Source of the DNA: Clostridiaceae bacterium OM02-2AC
Lineage (GTDB): Bacteria > Bacillota_I > Bacilli_A > Erysipelotrichales > Erysipelotrichaceae
Direction: 5' to 3'
Length of the DNA stretch: 56,955 bases
Assembly (NCBI GenBank): GCA_003481775.1
Contig: QULU01000032.1
Span: 1-56,955, forward strand
Shown here: piece by piece, positions 50,077 to 56,955 of the stretch
Numbering within the stretch: the stretch's first letter is position 1
Layout: the number at the start of each line of letters is the position of its first letter
Translations under genes and position numbers: made by a program
The notes under the pieces: generated by a model
Told to the model about the DNA's origin: nothing
The model's database searches: none
What the model saw: only the letters and a program-made list of their open reading frames with translations

Positions 50077-51615
50077 ATGATTCGTAAACTACTATCCCTT
50101 TTACATAATAAAATTTTAATTGTATCTGTACTGATTCTGATTCAGCTGTTCGTATTTTTCGGTATCGTTTTCAAGCTCAGTGAATACTTTGTGGCTATTT
50201 ATTTTATACTGATCGCCCTGAGCTTCTGTATGAGCATCTACATTATCAATAAAAATGACAATCCGACCTATAAGCTGACTTGGGTGCTGCTGATTATGGC
50301 AGTTCCTGTCTTCGGAGGTCTGATCTATCTGCTGTTTGGCGGTCAAAAGGTTCCCAAGGAGCTGCGCAAGCGAGATAATGAGGCACTGGAAAACTATCAG
50401 GAAATTTCATGGCAGAATACAGAAATTATGGAAGCCTTGGAGGCAGAGGATCCGCTTGCACACAAGCAGGCCAATTATCTGTGGAAGAATGCAATTTTTC
50501 CCATCTATAATCATACGGAAACAACCTACTTTCCGGTAGGTGAGGCAAAATTCAAGGCAATGGTGGAAGAACTGAAAAAGGCTGAAAGCTTCATTTTTAT
50601 GGAATACTTCATTATCGCTCCGGGTGTGATGTGGGATACCATTCTGGATATTCTGATCGATAAGGTGAAGCAGGGTGTGGAGGTACGTGTCATGTACGAT
50701 GATGCGGGCTGTATTACAACGCTGCCACAGGATTACTATCTGACGCTGAGAAGGCTCGGAATTCAGGCGAAGGTATTCAATCCGATCAAGCCGCGGCTTG
50801 CCATGCAGATGAATAACCGCGATCATCGAAAAATCCTTGTCATTGACGGGAAGGTGGGAATGACCGGGGGAATCAATCTTGCGGATGAGTATATCAATCA
50901 GAAGGAGCGCTTTGGACACTGGAAGGATTGCAGTGTCATGATTCGCGGAGAAGCTGTATGGAATCTGACGCTGATGTTTCTGCAATTCTGGAATTATGAC
51001 GAAAAGGAAAAGGATGATGTTTTTTCCTATAAGCCGGATTTCAAGGTGTTCGAGAATATTCACAATGACGGCTATGTGCAGCCGTACAGCGATTCCCCGA
51101 CCGATGAGGAAAATGTCGGAGAATATACGCATATCAATATGATCAACAGCGCCAATCGCTATGTATATGCAACAACGCCGTATCTTGTAATCGACAATGA
51201 GATGAAAACAGCATTGCTGCTGGCGGCTAAAAACGGGATCGATGTCCGAATTCTTGTTCCCCATATTCCGGATAAATGGTATGTATTTGCTGTGACCCGC
51301 TCCAATTATAAGGACCTGATTGAGGGTGGTGTAAAAATTTATGAATACACACCGGGCTTTGTCCATGGAAAAACCTTTGTCGTTGATGATAAAATGGCGA
51401 TTGTCGGTACGGTGAATATGGATTATCGCTCCTACTATCTGCATTATGAATGCGGGGTGTGGTTCTATCGCAGCAAGGTGGTTATGGATGTGAAAAAGGA
51501 TTATTTAGAAACACTGGCGAAAAGTCATCAGGTTACCCTGGAGGAATGTCGTCAGGTCCGGCTTCCGGTTCGTATTATGCGGGCCATTCTGAATCTGTTT
51601 TCACCGATGATGTAA
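50077..51615 (+). CDS. cls: Cardiolipin synthase (phospholipase D family)
   Basis: This 512-residue protein has two N-terminal membrane helices (about 13-33 and 39-57), a short third (about 70-88) and two HKD motifs, HRKILVIDGKVGMTGGIN (about 250) and HGKTFVVDDKMAIVGTVN (about 428). It joins two phosphatidylglycerol molecules into cardiolipin. All catalytic residues are present. ATG follows AAAGGAGGG. Confidence 0.95.
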   Translation: MIRKLLSLLHNKILIVSVLILIQLFVFFGIVFKLSEYFVAIYFILIALSFCMSIYIINKNDNPTYKLTWVLLIMAVPVFGGLIYLLFGGQKVPKELRKRDNEALENYQEISWQNTEIMEALEAEDPLAHKQANYLWKNAIFPIYNHTETTYFPVGEAKFKAMVEELKKAESFIFMEYFIIAPGVMWDTILDILIDKVKQGVEVRVMYDDAGCITTLPQDYYLTLRRLGIQAKVFNPIKPRLAMQMNNRDHRKILVIDGKVGMTGGINLADEYINQKERFGHWKDCSVMIRGEAVWNLTLMFLQFWNYDEKEKDDVFSYKPDFKVFENIHNDGYVQPYSDSPTDEENVGEYTHINMINSANRYVYATTPYLVIDNEMKTALLLAAKNGIDVRILVPHIPDKWYVFAVTRSNYKDLIEGGVKIYEYTPGFVHGKTFVVDDKMAIVGTVNMDYRSYYLHYECGVWFYRSKVVMDVKKDYLETLAKSHQVTLEECRQVRLPVRIMRAILNLFSPMM

Positions 51616-51620
51616 GGAGA

Positions 51621-51640
51621 AAAGACCGAAGGGTCTTTTT
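51621..51640 (+). terminator. cls terminator
   Basis: AAAGACC / GGGTCTTT with a 3-base loop and T run, 6 bases after the stop. Confidence 0.8.
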
Positions 51641-51773
51641 CTTTCCTGCATAAGGGGAGTAAACCCTAATGATTGCATAAGAAACAGAGTGGATAAGGCA
51701 GGCGGATAAGGGCAGCGGTGTATTAGCGTTTTAATCATAAACTGTTATGAAAGGATTTTATAACACGATTTAA

Positions 51774-51811
51774 AACGGTTTAGTCCATAAATCAACGGTT
51801 CAGACCGTTTT
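51774..51811. promoter_or_regulatory. GGT-N4-ACC palindrome and near-repeat upstream of the BTAD regulator
   Basis: AACGGTTCAGACCGTT (51794-51809) is a perfect palindrome of the same GGT-N4-ACC class as the GntR sites at 37.4-37.7 kb. AACGGTTTAGTCC lies exactly 20 bases upstream (51774) as a direct repeat. The outer arms AAAACGGT/ACCGTTTT can also form a hairpin followed by T, so a terminator is an alternative reading. The rest of the 51641-52040 gap holds nothing clear. Confidence 0.45.
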
Positions 51812-52040
51812 TATTGCAATGAAACATTCGTATCTGTCATAATAAGGGTGTAGCGTACCCTGGTATTTGTTCTCAAAATGCTGTATTTTACAAAAATATT
51901 ATAACCTTATTGTGGACAATTTTTCGATTTTGCAGTAGCATGATAGGGCAGGGTTTTCAGACAGTTTCTGTATGTAGTGCATAGAAGGGGATATGCCCCT
52001 ATCCGATAGCAAGCATTCGAGTAAGGTGAGGAGGATTTTC

Positions 52041-53213
52041 ATGAACAGTAGTAAAATGTATATACATCTGTTTGATGGTTTTACGATTGAGTATGGCGGA
52101 GAAGTGTTCAATATGCGGGATTATCTGTCTCGTCAGTCGCTCAGTCTGTTGGAAGTTCTGATACTGCAGGATAGGAAAAATGTTTCCAGAGAATTTCTGA
52201 TGGAGCTGTTTTGGGAAAATAGTGATAATCCGCTGAGCTCTCTGAAATTCAACATCTTTCGTCTGCGTAAGCTGCTGAAGGAAATACCTGCACTGCAGGA
52301 TATTGATTTGATTCAGACGGAAAAGGGCGGTTATAGGTTCCAGCCTGAGATTGAAACTGTCGTGGATACAACGTTGTTTGAAAAGGAGTTCGCAGGAATT
52401 GAAAAGGCAGACAGCTATGATGACAACACCTCCATACATGCGAGAATAATCATCGATTTGTATGATGGGGGCCTTTATAACGATACGGAGCAGCTGTGGT
52501 TCATTCAGAAGGTGGAGTATTTCCGCAATGTATTTTTGGATGTAACAGATAGGCTGTGTGCGTATTATCTTCGCAATGGACAGTTTTCGGATTTAAAGAG
52601 TGTCGCTTTGAAGGCAGCAACACTGGAGCCCTCTGTTGAGGAAAATCATTTCTATTATATTCAGGCACTGATCAGTGAGGGCGATTATGCGGCTGCCTAT
52701 GAATATTACCAGACCTCCACAAGAATGCTGGTGAGTGAATATGCAGTCAGTCTTTCAGAAAAAATGAAGGAGCTGTATTCCAATATCATCGGAAATAATG
52801 AGGAGAAGAAAAATATTGAGGGCATTACCTCCTATTATAAGAGCAAGGAAATTTCCAGCGGCGCATTATATTGCGATAATACTGCATTCGATTATATTTA
52901 TGAAATCTCCATGCGAAATGCAGCACGTGAGAATTTACGGTATTTTCTATTCATTTTTGAAATTAAAACAGAGGGAGATGATGAAAATCGTCTGGAGATC
53001 TTACTGGAAAAGGCGAAAGCCTCCATACAAAGCTCTTTAAGAAGCGGTGATGTATTCACCAGATTGAATCGCTTCCAGTTTCTTGTTCTTTTGCCATGCC
53101 AGCGGGAAGATGATGCATATCGGATTGCACAGCGTGTATCCTCCAGCTTTCAGGGGAAGGTGCGTAATCGCAAGGAACGGCTGCATTATTATATACAGAA
53201 TACCAATCAATAA
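52041..53213 (+). CDS. BTAD-type transcriptional regulator with degenerate GGDEF-like C-terminus
   Basis: This 390-residue protein has an N-terminal OmpR-like winged helix (about 1-90, SLLEVLILQDRKNVSREFLM and LKFNIFRLRKLLKEI). A helical BTAD/TPR-like domain follows (about 95-250, with EENHFYYIQALISEGDYAAA). The last 130 residues follow the GGDEF cyclase fold in outline, where RSGDVFTRLNRFQFLVLLP stands for the RxGGDEF strand, so catalysis is lost. SARP-like regulators of this type activate nearby operons; the large surface gene at 53360 is the obvious candidate. ATG 52041 follows GAGGAGG. Confidence 0.72.
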   Translation: MNSSKMYIHLFDGFTIEYGGEVFNMRDYLSRQSLSLLEVLILQDRKNVSREFLMELFWENSDNPLSSLKFNIFRLRKLLKEIPALQDIDLIQTEKGGYRFQPEIETVVDTTLFEKEFAGIEKADSYDDNTSIHARIIIDLYDGGLYNDTEQLWFIQKVEYFRNVFLDVTDRLCAYYLRNGQFSDLKSVALKAATLEPSVEENHFYYIQALISEGDYAAAYEYYQTSTRMLVSEYAVSLSEKMKELYSNIIGNNEEKKNIEGITSYYKSKEISSGALYCDNTAFDYIYEISMRNAARENLRYFLFIFEIKTEGDDENRLEILLEKAKASIQSSLRSGDVFTRLNRFQFLVLLPCQREDDAYRIAQRVSSSFQGKVRNRKERLHYYIQNTNQ

Positions 53214-53221
53214 AGAGAGTG

Positions 53222-53253
53222 AAAAGTTCATGCGTATTGCGGAACTTTTTTTT
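53222..53253 (+). terminator. Terminator of the BTAD regulator
   Basis: AAAAGTTC / GAACTTTT with a 12-base loop and eight T, directly after the stop. Confidence 0.8.
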
Positions 53254-53359
53254 ATCTGACAATGCATTCTAACCAAAATCTAACTCCTTCAACTCTATAA
53301 TGGTCGTGTAAGGTGGGAAAAACTTTATATATACGGAAAAGAGAAAGGAGAGGATGTAT

Positions 53360-56300
53360 ATGAAGAAAAGGTTCGGCAAGTTGCTATTAGCTATCGTAAT
53401 GACATTGCAACTGGTACCATCCTCTATGACAACTATAGCAGCAAATGACAGTGTTGCCTACAAAGATGACTTTGTACAGGTTACGATGGAGAATAAACCA
53501 ACTGCAGCATATGAGACCGGATCCAGCGAAATCCCGGATGGGGTTTCAAAATTAAATGTCGAAGTACATGTAGACGGCGCTTTAAAGGCATCAAGGACAC
53601 TGACATTTGGTTCTGCGACCAATCCGGAAAAAACTGAAATAACAGCAAATGCGGGATATGCGGTTGAACAGGTCACGTTAAATGGCGAAGCGTTTGATAA
53701 CAGCATCGTGTATAACAGAGAGGTTGGGGAATCTGAAAAGAACCTGGTAATCAATGTCTATACGAAAGCGGCTGTTACAATTCATTATCAGGATCTGGAA
53801 GGAAACAAGCTTGCAGAGGATGATGTAAAAGAGGGGAAACTGCATGAAAAGCTGACATTAGATGCAAAAGCAATCGACGGTTATACAGCATCGAAAGACA
53901 ATGCTTCTGATATAGTGTTGGAAAATACAGGTAATGAGATTACTCTTGTATACTCCAAACAGGAGAAAGCAGTTAGTAAGGCTCCGGTAACTAAAAAAGC
54001 GAAGGCTACAAATCCGGGTACATGCTCCGTGGATGTTAGCAGAAACTGCTTTATGGATGATGGAACCTATGTAGACACTGACGGTACAAAATATCCAACT
54101 GAATATACAGTTCAAACAGGAAGTGGAAAAATTTTTCATGAAAGCAATCAGGTAGGAAAAGATGGGAAACTATGTGCTGATGGTAAAGTGGGAAACTTGC
54201 AGCGTGATGTTCTGCCATACAGACACTATGTAATTTTAAAAGACTCAACAGATATTAATGTTATAACATATATACGCTGTGATGTTTATCAATCGATGAT
54301 AAATCCTCCTACCCCTGAAAAAGAAACTTATAAAGTAACATTCATGACAAGCGAAAATTCACATGATTTAGGCGCAGTGTATGTAAATAAAGGTGAGAAA
54401 ATAAATAGATCAGACGTGCCTGATATTTCTGCTAAAAGATTTTATGATGACTTAAATAAGGATTATATTTGGGTTAAAGAAAAAAATAGCAATACTGAAA
54501 TTGATTTTTCTACCATAATCGTGAATTCAACAATGACTATTTATGCAAAAGGAATAGACAGAGCAGTTGAAAAATTCACAGTAAATTTTGATTTAGCTGG
54601 TGGAACATACAACGATAAAAAAGACGATGTGAAATTGGAGATTGAAAGTGGAAAGAAGATTTCTGAATCCGCAATTCCTACACCGGTTTTAAAGGATAAT
54701 GCTTTCAAAGGGTGGAAATCAGGTAAGGGACAGAAAGTTTATTCTAATGAAGAAATTGCAGATATGATTATTCGTAAGAATATGAACTTTACAGCCGTCT
54801 ATGAGAAGGAAACGTTTACAAGAGAGGCTGAATACTTCGTCCTGTTACCAAGCTCTGAGCTTCCGAAAAATTTGTCTGGCAATTACAATCCAAGTAACTT
54901 TGTACCATCAAACAGCAATACATGGAATGGTCCAACTTGGGGAGGAAATAACGATGTGCATAATCAGGGCATGGGGTTCTCGGGATATATAAGTGAGGAC
55001 GCATTCCAGAAAGCGTATATTGACAAGACACCAATTACAGATGAAAACGGTGTGGATAGTAAATATATTTTTATCCCTGATGGTCACATTCCTGAAGAGT
55101 ATACTGTAAAAAGCGGTGCCGACAAGGGCAAAACAATGAAGCTTGATAATATTGTTTGGTACTCGATAAAAAAACAGGATAAGGATAGACCACATGTAGA
55201 TGGCTATATAAAGAAAGTATCAGTTGAAATTGGATATTATCCAAATATTGATAATTTTGACCCAGTGCTGATAGAAAATGCAGTAACAGGTAATGAATAT
55301 ACTGTAAAAGATCATACTGATATCAATGACTTTCCAAAGAGAAAGGGTTACGAATTTAATGGATGGAATACAAGAGCTAACGGCAAAGGTACGAGCTATG
55401 CTGCTGGTGATGAATTTACAGTAAAAACTTCTGTTGCCCTGTATGCACAATGGAAAAAAGATGATAAGGCAACCAAAGACCTGTCGTATACAATAGAACA
55501 TTGGCTTGAAGGTTCAAAAGAAGCTGAGGAAACTGTTTCTATGACGCAGGAAATTTGGGTAAACGATGATTCCTATCCAGTAGATTCCATTAAATCTAAC
55601 ACGTATGAAGGATATGAATTTAAACATTATGAGTTTAAAGACAAAGTTTCAAGCCTTCCTATCACTGTGAAAGACAAGGATACTATCAAAGTTATTTATG
55701 AAAAAACAAATCAGAAATACACAGTCCAGCATATTGATGAGGATAGTAATGAAATACTGAAAAGTGATGAAGGAAAAGATGCAAAATTCAATGATAGAAT
55801 CATCGGTGAAAATTGCAAAACTTCTATTGACAACTATACGTTTACAAAAGCAGATAATCTTACAGTTGGCACTGATAATGAAAAAAATATAGTCAAGGTA
55901 TATTACAGCAAAGACAGAAATAAGGATGGTGTTCCTGATAAATACCAGATTGAAGTCACGTATACAGCTGAAAACGGAACTATTGATTCAGATCATGCTA
56001 ATGGTAAAAAATTCTATGTAACACTACTCAAAGATGGAAAATGGGCAACAAAGGAAGATGGTGGCATCGGTCATCTTAGTGATAATCAGATAGCAACAGC
56101 TACAGCTGCAAGAGGATACAGTCAAGACAGTCTGAAATGGGCACCGAAAGTCCCTACTACAAAGCTGGATTTGAATGAAGATACGCAGTTTGTTGCAGAT
56201 TTTGAAAAAGACAGCTTTCGCTACAGCATCGAATATTATTATGACGGGGTAAAAGGGAAAACCGATTCCTATACTGCGATGTTTGAAGAAGAGATTACAT

Positions 56301-56955
56301 GGAAACCGGAAGTCTCTGTCATGTATGAGGGAAGAGCATATGCTTTGGATAAGGTAGAAAACAATCCTTTATCCATTGGTACAGAAGAATCAAAAAATGT
56401 CATTCGTTTATATTATGGGACAGATGAAAACAAGGATCAGATTCCGGATAAGTATCAAATAAAGGTTATCTATAAGGCAGTGAACGGAACTATTGATTCT
56501 GAGCACGCCAATATTATAGGTAATAAGACATTCTATGTAACACTACTCAAAGATGGAAAATGGGCAACAAAGGAAGACGGTGGCATCGGGTATCTTAGTG
56601 ATAATCAGATTGCAACTGCTACAGCTGCAAAAGGATACAGTCAAGACAGTCTGAGCTGGTCTCCGGAAACACCGACAACAAAATTGCCTTTGAATACAGA
56701 GACTGAATTCGTAGCTAAATTCGAGGAAGATGCAAAAGTAACGATCTCATATAAATCAAATGATGAAAATATGGGAACTGTAACCAATGCGAAGGATGAA
56801 GTCAAACCACTAACCGGAACCGTAAAGGGAAGCAAAGCAGAAGCAAAAGAAGGCTATGCATTCAAGAACTGGACGAATGCAGAAGGTACGATCGTCAGCT
56901 GGGATGATGAATTCAAACCGGCAAAGGTAGATGGACTGAATGTAGCTGGTGAATA
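53360..56955 (+). CDS. Large secreted repeat surface protein, cut by the window end
   Basis: The frame is open from ATG 53360 to the last base (at least 1198 residues); the stop lies beyond the window. A signal peptide (1-28, ending TTIAA) is followed by MucBP-like strands (VTIHYQDLEGNKLAEDD). InlB/Listeria-Bacteroides type beta repeats (e.g. RKGYEFNGWNTRANGKG and YAAGDEF) come next, then a repeated module containing NKDGVPDKYQIEV. Such proteins are usually adhesins fixed to the wall by a C-terminal signal not seen here. ATG 53360 is preferred to 53354 because AGGAGAGG lies 6 bases before it. Confidence 0.85.
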   Translation, partial: MKKRFGKLLLAIVMTLQLVPSSMTTIAANDSVAYKDDFVQVTMENKPTAAYETGSSEIPDGVSKLNVEVHVDGALKASRTLTFGSATNPEKTEITANAGYAVEQVTLNGEAFDNSIVYNREVGESEKNLVINVYTKAAVTIHYQDLEGNKLAEDDVKEGKLHEKLTLDAKAIDGYTASKDNASDIVLENTGNEITLVYSKQEKAVSKAPVTKKAKATNPGTCSVDVSRNCFMDDGTYVDTDGTKYPTEYTVQTGSGKIFHESNQVGKDGKLCADGKVGNLQRDVLPYRHYVILKDSTDINVITYIRCDVYQSMINPPTPEKETYKVTFMTSENSHDLGAVYVNKGEKINRSDVPDISAKRFYDDLNKDYIWVKEKNSNTEIDFSTIIVNSTMTIYAKGIDRAVEKFTVNFDLAGGTYNDKKDDVKLEIESGKKISESAIPTPVLKDNAFKGWKSGKGQKVYSNEEIADMIIRKNMNFTAVYEKETFTREAEYFVLLPSSELPKNLSGNYNPSNFVPSNSNTWNGPTWGGNNDVHNQGMGFSGYISEDAFQKAYIDKTPITDENGVDSKYIFIPDGHIPEEYTVKSGADKGKTMKLDNIVWYSIKKQDKDRPHVDGYIKKVSVEIGYYPNIDNFDPVLIENAVTGNEYTVKDHTDINDFPKRKGYEFNGWNTRANGKGTSYAAGDEFTVKTSVALYAQWKKDDKATKDLSYTIEHWLEGSKEAEETVSMTQEIWVNDDSYPVDSIKSNTYEGYEFKHYEFKDKVSSLPITVKDKDTIKVIYEKTNQKYTVQHIDEDSNEILKSDEGKDAKFNDRIIGENCKTSIDNYTFTKADNLTVGTDNEKNIVKVYYSKDRNKDGVPDKYQIEVTYTAENGTIDSDHANGKKFYVTLLKDGKWATKEDGGIGHLSDNQIATATAARGYSQDSLKWAPKVPTTKLDLNEDTQFVADFEKDSFRYSIEYYYDGVKGKTDSYTAMFEEEITWKPEVSVMYEGRAYALDKVENNPLSIGTEESKNVIRLYYGTDENKDQIPDKYQIKVIYKAVNGTIDSEHANIIGNKTFYVTLLKDGKWATKEDGGIGYLSDNQIATATAAKGYSQDSLSWSPETPTTKLPLNTETEFVAKFEEDAKVTISYKSNDENMGTVTNAKDEVKPLTGTVKGSKAEAKEGYAFKNWTNAEGTIVSWDDEFKPAKVDGLNVAGE
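55918..56211 (+). repeat. First copy of an internal module duplication
   Basis: It encodes a ~98-residue module and is closely matched by 56428-56730 in the same frame. A 47-base core starting at 56012 is identical to the one starting at 56531. The second copy has a 9-base insertion before the core. Confidence 0.8.
56428..56730 (+). repeat. Second copy of the internal module duplication
   Basis: Matches 55918-56211 with a 3-codon insertion (around 56512-56520). The high identity at silent positions points to a recent duplication or ongoing recombination within the surface gene. Confidence 0.8.

Noticed and set aside
50407..51444. A 345-codon minus-strand frame opposite cardiolipin synthase.
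   Set aside because: Antisense shadow of a gene with both HKD motifs.
1..56955. CRISPR array or cas genes.
   Set aside because: No regularly spaced direct repeats with unique spacers and no Cas-like proteins were seen; the only RNA-guided candidates are the TnpB relatives.

Overview
The window comes from a low-GC Gram-positive genome (Bacillota). The tandem FemX-type ligases, lactose/cellobiose-type PTS with DUF3284, sortase tails built around a 'TGD' motif, and strong AGGAGG ribosome binding sites fit an Erysipelotrichia relative such as the [Clostridium] innocuum group. That placement is an inference from gene content; no rRNA is present. Most genes read on the plus strand.

Region by region: (1) 1-7.3 kb, core genes: two FemABX peptidoglycan-bridge aminoacyltransferases, an overlapping tsaE-tsaB-rimI-tsaD operon (tRNA t6A modification), a LolA/GerS-like exported protein, and a MazF/EndoA-type toxin with no antitoxin. 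(2) 7.4-7.7 kb, a tRNA-Asp/Asp/Gly operon. (3) 7684-17850, an AT-richer integrative element of about 10.2 kb inserted in the 3' end of tRNA-Gly and bounded by a 14-bp direct repeat. It carries a large serine recombinase beside the right end, a DUF927 helicase, a probable ssDNA-binding protein, a DUF960 protein, an XRE repressor, a glycine-zipper membrane protein, a cell-wall surface protein and several unknown small genes. The module content recalls staphylococcal SCC elements, but the target is a tRNA gene. (4) 17.9-18.1 kb, just beyond attR, a decayed inverted copy of the Asp-Asp-Gly tRNA array. (5) 18.3-25.2 kb: a tnpB-like RNA-guided nuclease gene with a structured 3' RNA, two Rrf2 regulators divergent from cysK (which has a Cys-Cys leader peptide), tRNA-Ser(GCU), an N-terminal-only TnpB relative, a HAD phosphatase, a DUF2812 protein, a zinc-ribbon protein and an unknown protein.

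(6) 26.2-35.1 kb, a catabolic operon under a PRD/EIIB/EIIA regulator: a tagatose/psicose 3-epimerase-like enzyme, a class II aldolase, fructose-family PTS EIIA, EIIB and EIIC, a bicupin, an RpiB/LacAB isomerase and DhaK plus DhaL kinase subunits. It reads as uptake with phosphorylation of a ketose-like sugar, epimerisation or isomerisation, aldol cleavage and kinase action feeding triose phosphate. I know of no described pathway with this exact set. (7) 35.4-37.2 kb, a small cupin and an alkyltransferase-like protein. (8) 37.4-42.7 kb, a second PTS operon (EIIB, EIIC and EIIA of the lactose/cellobiose family, DUF3284, MupG-like 6-phosphomuramidase, GntR/UTRA regulator) preceded by three DasR/NagR-type operators and a cre-like site; amino-sugar or muropeptide disaccharide use is the likely job. 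(9) 43.2-48.8 kb, an orphan NarL-type response regulator and a 1604-residue cell-wall-anchored GH32 fructan hydrolase. (10) 49.1-53.2 kb, an M28-like membrane protein, cardiolipin synthase, and a BTAD-type regulator with a degenerate GGDEF-like tail. (11) 53.36 kb to the window end, a large secreted repeat protein cut by the window edge.

The points that most deserve a second look are the SCC-like element in tRNA-Gly, the decayed inverted tRNA array, the Cys leader peptide with its Rrf2 pair at cysK, the two TnpB relatives and the unassigned PTS-DhaKL pathway.
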